64,000 nt of DNA. Source: Pseudobutyrivibrio sp. (GTDB lineage: Bacteria > Bacillota > Clostridia > Lachnospirales > Lachnospiraceae). Shown here in pieces: positions 38,885-47,341 of the stretch. The stretch lies in assembly GCF_015057185.1 (NCBI RefSeq), contig NZ_SVEV01000010.1, positions 1-64,000 on the forward strand, given 5' to 3'. A model generated the notes under the pieces. The model was not told the origin of the DNA. It worked only from the letters and a program-made list of their open reading frames with translations, and ran no database searches. A program made the position numbers and the translations under genes. Each line of letters opens with the position of its first letter. Position 1 is the stretch's first letter.

Positions 38885-40027
38885 ATGCAGACACTTACAA
38901 CAGATAAGCTTGAAGCTGGGATGGTTGTAGCAGAGCCTATTCTTACAAAACGTGGACAGGTTATTGCGAAGGCCGGTGAAAAGCTCTCAAACCAGCTTAT
39001 TGCTAAGCTTACTTTCTATAGAATTGAATCCGTTAGTATTGAAGAGGAAGAGGCGCCTGAAGAAATACCTGTTGCTGAGGAACCTGCTCCTAGCCAGGAA
39101 CCTAAGGCAACACCTAAGGAATCTACTTCTAGAGTTAGTGACCAAATTACCTATACTCAGAGATTAAAGGCATCTCCATCATTCCAAAAATTCCAAACAG
39201 ATTATGCTCTTAATATCACTAGTCTTAAAAAAAATATAGAAGCAATAAAAAATGGTGGTGATGCTTCATGCACCCGAGATATGCTAGAAAATTGTGAGTC
39301 TTTGTTTATTTCAAAGACATCTCTTGAACTGCTTGATATGATTGGAAATATGCGAAATCTTGAGGATCCCATTTATTCCCATTCACTTAATGTTGCTCTT
39401 ATTGCCCGTGCAATTGGCAAATGGTTGAAGTGGCCAAAGGATGCCTTGAACGATCTGATTTTGGCTGGATTACTACACGATATTGGCAAGACTGAGATTC
39501 CAGAGTCTATTCTTAATAAGCCTGGTAAATATACTGATGATGAATTCGAAACGATGAAATCGCATCCTTTACTTGGCAAAAAGATTCTTAACGGCAAAGG
39601 CTTTGATTCTAATATATTAGCTGCCACATTGCAGCATCACGAAAGAAGCGATGGCAGTGGCTATCCACGTGGACTTATGGATGATGAGATTGACGATTTT
39701 GCTTGTGTTATCGCCATTGCTGATGTTTATGATGCTATGACTTCAGCCAGAGCCCATCGCGAGCCTCTTTGTTCCTTCCAGGTAATTAGTCAATTTGAAA
39801 AGGAAGGCCTACACAAATACCGTACTAAATACATTTTGACCTTCTTGGAGCGCATTGCCAATGCATACAACAACAGCCGCGTAATGCTTAATAATGCAAA
39901 AACAGGCCGCGTAGTCTACATCAATAAGAGTAGCCTTTCACGACCTGTAATTCAGCTGGACAACGGCGAAATCATCAATCTCGCCGACAGCGCTTATAAT
40001 AATATTTTCATTAAATCTATTCTGTAA
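38885..40027 (+). CDS. HD-GYP domain protein (probable c-di-GMP phosphodiesterase)
   Basis: A 380-residue cytoplasmic protein. An N-terminal domain of the kind found before HD-GYP domains (MQTLTTDKLEAGMVVAEPILTKRGQVIAKAGEKL) is followed by a Pro/Glu-rich linker (about 56-85). The HD-GYP domain then has HDIGKTEIPESIL (His198-Asp199) and HHERSDGSGYPRG, so metal and substrate motifs are intact. HD-GYP proteins hydrolyse c-di-GMP; the GYP loop is complete. AAAGGA precedes the ATG. It is transcribed alone and its 3' end overlaps the convergent recD2 gene by 11 bp. Confidence 0.93.
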   Translation: MQTLTTDKLEAGMVVAEPILTKRGQVIAKAGEKLSNQLIAKLTFYRIESVSIEEEEAPEEIPVAEEPAPSQEPKATPKESTSRVSDQITYTQRLKASPSFQKFQTDYALNITSLKKNIEAIKNGGDASCTRDMLENCESLFISKTSLELLDMIGNMRNLEDPIYSHSLNVALIARAIGKWLKWPKDALNDLILAGLLHDIGKTEIPESILNKPGKYTDDEFETMKSHPLLGKKILNGKGFDSNILAATLQHHERSDGSGYPRGLMDDEIDDFACVIAIADVYDAMTSARAHREPLCSFQVISQFEKEGLHKYRTKYILTFLERIANAYNNSRVMLNNAKTGRVVYINKSSLSRPVIQLDNGEIINLADSAYNNIFIKSIL

Positions 40028-42245
40028 TACACTCTTCTATACGAGCTCTAAGTCCTGAGTAACGTTTAGCTTGAGATATATTATCAACCATCGAATAGAA
40101 AACATCTGCGTCGCCTACCATGGTGACGCATTTTTTTGCCCTGGTAATAGCTGTATACAATATATTTCTATTCATTAACATTTTAGGGCCTTCTGCAATA
40201 GGCATAACGACAGCTGGGTATTCAGAGCCCTGTGATTTATGTACGGTGATAGCATATGCAAGCTCCAGCTCATCAAGATTTGCAAATGGGTAGACAACTT
40301 TGCGCCCCTCTTCAAATTCCACCGTAATATTTTTTGCCCAATCGTTAATATCCTTAATTATTCCAACATCACCATTAAAAACTCCTACGCCCTTTTCAAT
40401 AGCAATATTGTAATTTCCCGTAACCTCCCAATCCAACTGGTAATTGTTACGAATCTGCATTACCTTATCACCCTCGCGGAGTATTCTGGTATCGCCTCTC
40501 CATTCCTTTTTTTCAGGTGCTTCAGGGTTAAGATAACGCTGCAATATTATATTTAATCGCTCAACCCCAAGCAATCCTTTTCTAGTTGGGGTAATTACCT
40601 GTATATCACTAATGCCAGCATCTACATACTTTGGCATTTTTTCTTTTACAAGAGTAAGCATGACACTGATGATGGTGTCTGCATCACTTCTCTTTAAAAA
40701 GAAGAAATCCTTTGATTTATTATCCAACACCACATGCTGTCCCTGGTGAATTTTATGGGCATTCATAACAATGTCACTTTCCTGAGCCTGTCGGAATATT
40801 TTTTCAAGGGTTACTGATGAAAATCGACCAGATGCCAATATATCCTTCAGCACATTTCCAGGACCTACGCTAGGCAGCTGATTAACATCACCAACCAATA
40901 TCAATCTCGTTCCCGGTGAAATAGCCTTTAGCAGAGAATACATCAAGGTAACATCTACCATGGACATTTCATCAATTATAATGACATCACACTCAAGGGG
41001 ATTATCCTCGTTACGGTCAAATTTTGCCAGAGCACTGGAATCCTCATCATCGCTGATTCTTCCTGCCACCTCTAGCATTCTATGGATAGTCCTTGCTTCA
41101 TAGCCTGTGGCCTCAGTCATTCTTTTGGCTGCACGTCCCGTAGGAGCCGCCAAGAATATCTCGTATCCTTCCTCTTCGAAAAGATGAATCATGGTTGTTA
41201 TGGTAGTGGTTTTACCTGTACCAGGGCCACCAGTAAGCACAAACAAGCCCTTTTCGGCAGCGGAGATAACTGCATTTTTCTGCAAATCATCCAGCTCCAC
41301 CTCTTCATCCTTTTCAATTCGACGAATAACCTTTTCAAGGTCAGCCTTGTCTACTTTATAGGTAACATTTAGCTGGTCCAGCATACCCGCAATAGACTCT
41401 TCCATTCTATAGAAGATTCTAGAATAAACCTGCTTTTCCTCGCCTACAGTCTTAATAATAATTTTGCGTTCCATGGCAAGGTTCATTATCTGAGCTTCCA
41501 CTGCCTCTGCAGGAACCTTCAGCAAATCAACTGCCATAGAAGCCAGGGTTTCAATTGGCAAATAAGTATGCCCCATGCCAGCTCCCTGGCTGAGAATAAA
41601 CTGTATTCCGCCCTTAATCCTAAATTCAGAGTCGACCTTTATTCCCACCTGTGTAGCAATCTCATCAGCAGTCTTGAAGCCAATACCTGAAACCTCGTCC
41701 GCCAAGCGATAAGGATTACTCTGAATAACACTATAAATGTCATTTCCAAATCGATTATATATCTTAATAGCGGTATTCCCATGTAGGCCATATCTATCAA
41801 GGAAAATCATCGCATTTCTAATATCCTTAGCACCTACAATCTGATCAGAAATCTCCATAGCCTTATTCATGGAAATTCCCTTAACCTCTGCCAAGCGCTC
41901 CGGCTCTTCCTCAATAATCCTAAAGGTATCCGCCCCAAACTTCTTTACGATTCTAGCCGCCAGCTTAGGACCAATTCCCCTAATAGCTCCTGAGCCCAAA
42001 TAACGCTCCATGGACAGCTCATCTGTCGGAGTCACTGCCTCATAGCTACTAGCCTTAAACTGTCTACCGTAAGACGGATGATCCATATACTCTCCTCTAA
42101 GCAAGAGATTCTCTCCCTCACCAATAGCAGGGAAAACTCCCACCGCAGTAATAAGGAACTCATCCACCGCAAACTCTAAAACCGTATATCCATTATCCTC
42201 ATTCCTAAATATTATATTCTCTACGTATCCTGTTATTTCTTCCAT
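40017..42245 (-). CDS. recD2: RecD2-type ATP-dependent 5'-3' DNA helicase
   Basis: A 742-residue SF1B helicase of the RecD2/YrrC group, acting in recombination and repair without RecBC. An N-terminal OB-like domain (MEEITGYVENIIFRNEDNGYTV) is followed by helix-hairpin-helix segments (GSGAIRGIGPKLAARIVKKFG). The helicase motifs are Walker A LTGGPGTGKTTTITT, Walker B VIIDEMSMVD and the C-terminal AITVHKSQGSEYPAVVMP. I start at the ATG at 42245, the family's usual N-terminus; no good ribosome binding site is visible. The longer reading to 42317 runs into the giant palindrome. The gene begins 43 bp outside that element. Confidence 0.95.
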   Translation of the reverse strand: MEEITGYVENIIFRNEDNGYTVLEFAVDEFLITAVGVFPAIGEGENLLLRGEYMDHPSYGRQFKASSYEAVTPTDELSMERYLGSGAIRGIGPKLAARIVKKFGADTFRIIEEEPERLAEVKGISMNKAMEISDQIVGAKDIRNAMIFLDRYGLHGNTAIKIYNRFGNDIYSVIQSNPYRLADEVSGIGFKTADEIATQVGIKVDSEFRIKGGIQFILSQGAGMGHTYLPIETLASMAVDLLKVPAEAVEAQIMNLAMERKIIIKTVGEEKQVYSRIFYRMEESIAGMLDQLNVTYKVDKADLEKVIRRIEKDEEVELDDLQKNAVISAAEKGLFVLTGGPGTGKTTTITTMIHLFEEEGYEIFLAAPTGRAAKRMTEATGYEARTIHRMLEVAGRISDDEDSSALAKFDRNEDNPLECDVIIIDEMSMVDVTLMYSLLKAISPGTRLILVGDVNQLPSVGPGNVLKDILASGRFSSVTLEKIFRQAQESDIVMNAHKIHQGQHVVLDNKSKDFFFLKRSDADTIISVMLTLVKEKMPKYVDAGISDIQVITPTRKGLLGVERLNIILQRYLNPEAPEKKEWRGDTRILREGDKVMQIRNNYQLDWEVTGNYNIAIEKGVGVFNGDVGIIKDINDWAKNITVEFEEGRKVVYPFANLDELELAYAITVHKSQGSEYPAVVMPIAEGPKMLMNRNILYTAITRAKKCVTMVGDADVFYSMVDNISQAKRYSGLRARIEECITE

Positions 42246-42287
42246 GTGGACTATAATAACACATTCCCGCCCACAAAAAAACAAACC

Positions 42288-42948
42288 CGCCACCGGGCCA
42301 TGGCATAAGTGGTCCACACCTTCTCAACAAGATTTGACCAAGCCCCTTTACGCCCCTGTGGCACCGAGGGTAATGCAAACTTTGCAAGAATATTATGTTT
42401 TCCATATATGCAAAGTGTCGCATCTTTAATTAGCATGTGTCTTTCTCATGTCTGTACAATTTTGAAAAGCTGTTTTCCATAGGTGGACACACAAATCCTT
42501 TAAATAATTGTGCATTTCAGACTCAGGGGAACTTGGCGCGATTTTGGAGTGCGCTTAGAAAATTAAAAACAGGATTATCAATATATTGGCATGCGCCGCT
42601 AGGATGGCGGCGCAAGTGCGACACGCGACACGATGTCGTATAAAGCACGGTGCCAATATATGATAATCCTGTTTTTTAAATTTTCTTAGCAAACGTAATA
42701 TGAGCCCAAGTCCCCTGAGTTCTGAGATGCACAGTTAATGAATCCAAAGTGTCCACCTAGCAGGAAAACACTTTTCAAAATAGTTCATCCATAGAAAGAC
42801 ACATGCGAGATGCTCCCTTTTTGCATATTGGAAAACTATAATATTCGCAAAATTGTTTGCATTACCCTTGGTGCCACAGGGGCGTAAAGGGGCTTGGTCA
42901 TTATACTATAACCGGGTGTGGACGCTTATGCCAGGACCCCGGTGACGG
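42288..42948. repeat. Giant interrupted palindrome, copy 1 (about 660 bp)
   Basis: Left half (42288-42610) and right half (42630-42948) are complementary almost end to end. 42337-42380 pairs with 42855-42899 nearly perfectly over more than 40 bp; GGCATAAG at 42302 pairs with CTTATGCC at 42925. The core (about 42551-42690) has a long stem around CAGGATTATC/GATAATCCTG and a branched apex with two GC-rich hairpins. The right outer arm includes the stop codon of the rod-protein gene (42926). No ORF inside looks coding. A homologous element in inverted orientation is at 54691-55380. Confidence 0.95.
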
Positions 42949-43384
42949 TGTTTGTGTTTTCTTTGGCAATGTCCTCGGAAACTGAGGCGTCATCTGGGCT
43001 TATATCCTCTAATGGAAGGTTCGTAGTACCTGTGATACCGTAGTTGCGCATAATCTGGTCTACGAAGTCTTCGGTGATATTGTCACCTACTTGGTCGACG
43101 ATTTGCGAAGCCATTTCGGAGTACATTTTGTCCATGAAGAAGTCTTTGTACATGGAAATGCTGTTGTCCTCTTCTTCGTCGTTTTCGTCTACGAAGGATT
43201 CCTTCATTTGCTTAAGGACTTGCTCCATCATGTAGGTTTCGAAGCTTTTTACGGCTTCAGTAACTTCTTCTTTGCTGGAATCCGCGGTGATTTTTCCTAT
43301 TGACTTTGTGGTTTCCTCGGCAGCCTGCTTAGCTGCATTTGCGTATTGCGACTGCAAATACGTGTTCATTGTTGTTACATCCAT
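42926..43384 (-). CDS. FlgJ-like rod-binding protein
   Basis: A 152-residue protein containing the FlgJ N-terminal rod-binding domain (FETYMMEQVLKQMKES...SMYKDFFMDKMYSEMASQI, about 50-105) but no muramidase domain. It probably caps or chaperones rod assembly. A Thr/Ala-rich N-terminus and a flexible acidic C-terminus flank it. The ATG at 43384 (MDVTTMNTYLQS) follows AAGGGGGATGGG; a longer reading overlaps that site. It follows flgG in the same operon. Its last codons (TVTGVLA) lie in the arm of the giant palindrome, so the palindrome has shaped, or been shaped by, this coding end. Confidence 0.85.
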   Translation of the reverse strand: MDVTTMNTYLQSQYANAAKQAAEETTKSIGKITADSSKEEVTEAVKSFETYMMEQVLKQMKESFVDENDEEEDNSISMYKDFFMDKMYSEMASQIVDQVGDNITEDFVDQIMRNYGITGTTNLPLEDISPDDASVSEDIAKENTNTVTGVLA

Positions 43385-43453
43385 TTTCCCATCCCCCTTA
43401 GTGAACTTGAATTTCCAAATCCGCAATAATGAAAATTCTACACCTACTATTTA

Positions 43454-44269
43454 CTATCTCTTAAGGTTATTAGCCTGCTCCAACATTGTGTCTGAAGTAG
43501 TAATAGCCTTTGAATTCATTTCATAAGCTCTCTGAGAAATAATCAGATTAACCATCTCATCTGCTACATTAACATTTGAACCTTCAAGGTAGTTTTGCAT
43601 TATTTCGCTTCGAATAACACCTGCTGTATTCCACTCACCCATTGGTTCACCGGATGCTACAGTTTCATCATATAAGTTTTCACCTATTTTGTTAAGTCCT
43701 ACTCTGTTAGTAAATTGATAAAGTGCTATGGTCTGACCTGTATTTGTATAAGTACCCTGAGCATTTCTGTATGAAATAGAGCCATCATCAGGATTTACAG
43801 TAAAACCACTTTCAATTTCCTTTGGAATAGTGATTGGCTTTCCTGTCTGATCTAATACCTGATAGCCTTCAGCTGTGGTAAGAACCTTATTTCCAGCTGA
43901 ATCTAATGCCCAGCCGAAGTTTCCGTTTCTAGTGTAATGTGTTTCCTCTCCATCCTGTACTGCGAAGAAACCGTCGCCTACGATGGCCATTGCGGTAGGG
44001 CTCTCATTTGCAAGAGTTGCGCCCTGTGCAAAGTTTGCATTTATTGAAGCTACTCTAGTGCCCAGTCCAACCTGTGCACTTGTTGGCTTTGTCTCGCCCT
44101 GACCATTGGTGCTTGTTGATTCCATTGTTTGATACAACAATGTTTTGAACTGTGTGCTTTGAGATTTATATCCTGTTGTATTTACATTGGCCAAATTGTT
44201 TGCAATCGTATCAACTGAAACCTGTTGACCTTTCATTCCTGTGGCTGCTGACCAAAGTGAGCGCATCAT
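43454..44269 (-). CDS. flgG: Flagellar basal-body rod protein FlgG (FlhP-like)
   Basis: A 271-residue distal rod protein. It has the N-terminal rod motif SLWSAATGMKGQQVSVDTIANNLANVNTTGYKSQ and the C-terminal motif LEGSNVNVADEMVNLIISQRAYEMNSKAITTSDTML, which form the coiled-coil core in the axial structure. AGGAGG precedes the first ATG. It follows flgF/flhO, matching the mbl-flhO-flhP order of Bacillus, so FlhP is the closest functional name. Confidence 0.94.
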   Translation of the reverse strand: MMRSLWSAATGMKGQQVSVDTIANNLANVNTTGYKSQSTQFKTLLYQTMESTSTNGQGETKPTSAQVGLGTRVASINANFAQGATLANESPTAMAIVGDGFFAVQDGEETHYTRNGNFGWALDSAGNKVLTTAEGYQVLDQTGKPITIPKEIESGFTVNPDDGSISYRNAQGTYTNTGQTIALYQFTNRVGLNKIGENLYDETVASGEPMGEWNTAGVIRSEIMQNYLEGSNVNVADEMVNLIISQRAYEMNSKAITTSDTMLEQANNLKR

Positions 44270-44302
44270 AAGCTTTTACCTCCTGTGGATTGCTTGTTAC
44301 GA

Positions 44303-45106
44303 TTATACCGAGCCGACTGTATTTACGGTTTTATCAAGGGTTTGATCCTCGGTTTGGATTATCTTTTGGCCTGCTTCGTAGGCCCTAGCTATCTGAATCA
44401 TGGAAACCATTTCGTCCACTACATTTACATTGGATGCCTCTAATGTGCCTTGCTCTAAAATGGCTTCACTTTCGATGATTTCACCACCATCGATTAAAGT
44501 GTACATGTTCTCGCCGTATTTATTTATATAATCGTAATTGGCTATATCAATAAGTCCTATTGTGTCAACCTCTTCTCCATCCTGAGAAATCGTGCCATCT
44601 GCTGCGATTGCATATGGAAGACTAGGATCGATTTGTACGTAGTAGTCTTCGGTGGATTGTGAGTTCAACGCTCCCTCTTGATTCAATACATAATCACCAT
44701 CAGAGGTTCTCAAGTATCCATCGCTATCAACTACAAATGAACCATCACGGGTATACATAATAGAGTTTTCCCCATCTCTATTAGTAAAAGATATTGCGAA
44801 AAAGCCTCGTCCGCCAATTGCTACATCTGAAGGCTTATCTGTAATTTGGAATGCTCCCTGATCCCAGTTCGTATAGGTTTCACCTATCTTTGCTCCAAGT
44901 GAAATATATCCGATTCCCTCAGGTCGATTCATAAGAGCTGATGTATCCTTAATTTTTATTGCTAATCTCTCATCAAAGGCTTGCGCAACCATGGCTTCCT
45001 TTTTGTAACCTGTAGTAGCCGAGTTTGCAAGGTTGTTTGTCATAACCTCAAGTCTCTTCTGCTCATTAACCATTCCTGTAAAAGCTGTATAAAGTCCTTT
45101 AACCAT
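44303..45106 (-). CDS. flgF: Flagellar rod protein FlgF/FlhO-like
   Basis: A 267-residue member of the FlgF/FlgG family. The N-terminal motif is GLYTAFTGMVNEQKRLEVMTNNLANSATTGYKKE and the C-terminal one is LEASNVNVVDEMVSMIQIARAYEAGQKIIQTEDQTLDKTVN. The start at 45106 (MVKGLYTAF) follows GGGGGAAAA. It is the proximal partner of the downstream flgG gene, corresponding to FlhO by synteny. A terminator (45203-45234) lies just upstream, so flgFG and the rod-binding gene need their own promoter. Confidence 0.92.
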   Translation of the reverse strand: MVKGLYTAFTGMVNEQKRLEVMTNNLANSATTGYKKEAMVAQAFDERLAIKIKDTSALMNRPEGIGYISLGAKIGETYTNWDQGAFQITDKPSDVAIGGRGFFAISFTNRDGENSIMYTRDGSFVVDSDGYLRTSDGDYVLNQEGALNSQSTEDYYVQIDPSLPYAIAADGTISQDGEEVDTIGLIDIANYDYINKYGENMYTLIDGGEIIESEAILEQGTLEASNVNVVDEMVSMIQIARAYEAGQKIIQTEDQTLDKTVNTVGSV

Positions 45107-45202
45107 GGATTTTCCCCCAAGCATTTTAATGATTAATAGTATCCATAGTCTGTATCGGTATTCAGAATCTATAATTAACCCCTAAATGAAAAATTTTCTA
45201 TA

Positions 45203-45234
45203 AAAAAAGGATCCATCCGAAGATGAATCCTTGT
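45203..45234 (-). terminator. Terminator after glpQ
   Basis: GGATTCATC-TTCG-GATGGATCC with one mismatch, followed by seven T on the minus strand. It isolates mbl-glpQ from the rod genes. Confidence 0.87.
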
Positions 45235-45240
45235 ATCTGT

Positions 45241-45984
45241 TTATTTATCCCAAGAATAGGTATCTACTATTTCTTTGGCTAGATCTGGGAAATTCGTTAT
45301 GATGCCATCTACTCCCAGTTTGCATGCCTTGTGAAGATTGTCCTGTGTGTTGACTGTCCATGTATTTATGGCTAAGCCTACTTCATGGGCTTCCTCAACA
45401 AAGCCTGGATATTTAAGATTGTAAAAAGCTGGATGCAATGCATCTACGCCATGACGTCTGCCATAATCTGGCATATCAAGGGGGCCGTCTGAATATAAAA
45501 ATCCAGTGGCTGCCTTAGGCTCTAGCTCTTTTATTTTCATGATGCTGTAATGATTAAAGGATGAAAAAATGACTCTATCGAGCATTTCGTATTCTTTTGT
45601 CATTTTGAGAATGTCTGCTTCTAAATCCTCATAAAACTCAACACCATTTTTTAATTCTATATTGATTGTTAAATTAGTAGGCTGAATTAGTTCAAAGACC
45701 TGTCCCATGGTAGGAATATCTGCATGCTCGCAGCCCCTTTGAGTAGCGTTGTAATTGTATCTACGAAGCTCCTCTAAGGTGTAGCTTTTAACCTTGCCTC
45801 TGCCGTTTGATGTACGATTGATTTTCTCGTCATGGATAACCACGATCTGATTGTCCGCAGTCTTGTGGATATCTAGTTCGATGCCATCAGCACCAAGCTG
45901 TATAGCTCGCTCAAAAGCTACAATCGTATTCTCTGGCAAATATCCGCTGGCTCCCCTGTGAGCCCAGATTTTAGGTCTTTTCAT
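45241..45984 (-). CDS. glpQ: Glycerophosphodiester phosphodiesterase
   Basis: A 247-residue cytoplasmic GDPD-family enzyme hydrolysing glycerophosphodiesters to glycerol 3-phosphate and an alcohol. The catalytic HRGASGYLPENT motif, the metal-binding GIELDIHKTADNQIVVIHDE and the C-terminal INTWTVNTQDNL are intact. There is no signal peptide. The start at 45984 follows GGGGGC; an upstream in-frame ATG at 46017 overlaps mbl. It sits between mbl and flhO, where Bacillus has no gene, which looks like a lineage-specific insertion into the operon. Confidence 0.93.
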   Translation of the reverse strand: MKRPKIWAHRGASGYLPENTIVAFERAIQLGADGIELDIHKTADNQIVVIHDEKINRTSNGRGKVKSYTLEELRRYNYNATQRGCEHADIPTMGQVFELIQPTNLTINIELKNGVEFYEDLEADILKMTKEYEMLDRVIFSSFNHYSIMKIKELEPKAATGFLYSDGPLDMPDYGRRHGVDALHPAFYNLKYPGFVEEAHEVGLAINTWTVNTQDNLHKACKLGVDGIITNFPDLAKEIVDTYSWDK

Positions 45985-46003
45985 AATCTGCCCCCGAATA
46001 GTA

Positions 46004-46987
46004 TTAGTCTCCTGCAAGAAGCTCTACATAACGTCCTGTACCGATAGCTACGCATGTCATAGCCTCGTCAGCTGTCATTGTGTTGATGCCTGTACGGTCC
46101 TCGATAAGCTCCTCAAGACCACGAAGAAGCGCACCACCACCAGTAAGAACGATTCCTCTGTCAGCAACGTCAGCTGCAAGCTCAGGTGGAGTCTTCTCAA
46201 GTACAGAGTGAATAGCCTCAACAATCATCATAGTAGACTCCTTGAGAGCCTCCTCTGTCTCCTCAGAAGAAACAGTGATTGTCTTTGGAAGACCTGAAAC
46301 AAGGTTACGACCTCTAACATCCATAGTCTCTGCCTCACCAAGTGGGAAGCAACGACCAATTTTGATTTTGATATCCTCGGCTGTACGCTCACCGATAAGA
46401 AGATTGTGCTTCTTTCTCATGTAACGAACGATGGCCTCGTCAAAATCATCACCAGCCATCTTGATAGATGTGCTGACTACTGAGCTACCAAGTGAAATAA
46501 CTGCGATATCAGCTGTACCACCACCGATATCTACAATCATATTACCCATAGGAAGGGAAATATCGATGCCAGCACCGATAGCTGCTGCGATTGGCTCCTC
46601 AATGATAGAAACCTCACGAGCTCCAGCTGCGAAAGCTGCATCCTCAACAGCACGCTTTTCTACTTCTGTAGCACCAGAAGGAACGCAAACTGAAATACGA
46701 GGCTTGCGATAGCTCTTTTTGCCCATAGCCTTCTGTACGAAGTATTTAATCATTTTCTCAGTGATTGTGTAATCAGAGATAACACCCTGACGAAGTGGAC
46801 GAACCGCCACAATATTACCAGGAGTACGTCCAATCATAAGACGTGCCTCCTCACCAATTGCCTTAATTTTATTAGTATCTCTATCAAAAGCCACTACTGA
46901 AGGCTCTTTTAAAACAACGCCCTTGCCCTTAACGTAAACAAGAATACTCGCTGTACCTAAATCGATTCCGATATCTGATCCTGCCAT
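46004..46987 (-). CDS. mbl: MreB/Mbl actin-like cell-shape protein
   Basis: A 327-residue MreB-family filament protein that guides cell-wall elongation. Phosphate motif 1 is IGIDLGTASILVYVKGKGVVLKEPSVVA, phosphate motif 2 is MIVDIGGGTADIAVIS, and the adenosine motif is GIVLTGGGALLRGLEELI. Mbl rather than MreB is suggested by position next to flhO-flhP and by the absence of mreCD beside it. GAAAGGAA precedes the ATG, and a promoter is visible at 47066-47093. The spoIIID gene that precedes mbl in Bacillus is absent. Confidence 0.94.
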   Translation of the reverse strand: MAGSDIGIDLGTASILVYVKGKGVVLKEPSVVAFDRDTNKIKAIGEEARLMIGRTPGNIVAVRPLRQGVISDYTITEKMIKYFVQKAMGKKSYRKPRISVCVPSGATEVEKRAVEDAAFAAGAREVSIIEEPIAAAIGAGIDISLPMGNMIVDIGGGTADIAVISLGSSVVSTSIKMAGDDFDEAIVRYMRKKHNLLIGERTAEDIKIKIGRCFPLGEAETMDVRGRNLVSGLPKTITVSSEETEEALKESTMMIVEAIHSVLEKTPPELAADVADRGIVLTGGGALLRGLEELIEDRTGINTMTADEAMTCVAIGTGRYVELLAGD

Positions 46988-47065
46988 TTTATTGTTCCTT
47001 TCTTTTACTGAAGCTAGAATATTTAACTGCCCAATTGGACAGAATTATGCATTTTCACTTTTTCT

Positions 47066-47093
47066 ATTATAAACGATAATGCCCAATATTCAA
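47066..47093 (-). promoter_or_regulatory. Promoter of mbl-glpQ
   Basis: TTGAAT (47093-47088), 16-bp spacer, TATAAT (47071-47066) on the minus strand, about 80 bp upstream of the ATG. Confidence 0.7.
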
Positions 47094-47162
47094 GCCCTTT
47101 TAGCCACATAGCCCTCTTTATATATGACTAAATTTTCCTCGATTTTCTAAAAAATTTTGGCA

Positions 47163-47200
47163 TAAAATAAAATCGCCGGTGCACATCTAATGCACCGGCG
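47163..47200 (-). terminator. Terminator of the second sugar transporter operon
   Basis: CGCCGGTGCA pairs with TGCACCGGCG over 10 bp with a short loop, then ATTTTATTTTATG on the minus strand. A second GC-rich hairpin (47215-47237) precedes it. Confidence 0.88.
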
Positions 47201-47341
47201 TAAGAGTCGGGGAGTGCGACCAAAGTTACCCTTGGTCGCTGAGTTATGAAAAATTTGGTATTAGCTTTCCGCTAGTACATGTAGTAATATAACTTCCCTA
47301 TGTGATGGTTAAGTGAAGATTTAAAAAATATTTTAATTTTT

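Larger units (their letters stand above)
46988..47341. other. Intergenic region between mbl and the second transporter operon
   Basis: The 354 bp hold the mbl promoter (47066-47093), the transporter operon terminator (47163-47200) and an extra perfect hairpin GCGACCAA/TTGGTCGC (47215-47237) directly upstream of that terminator in the transporter transcript. The remaining 100 bp are AT-rich with nothing recognisable. Confidence 0.75.

Noticed and set aside
42437-42643. Possible small genes inside giant palindrome copy 1
   Set aside because: Sequences follow the inverted repeat, have no ribosome binding site, and are not conserved as protein between the two copies.
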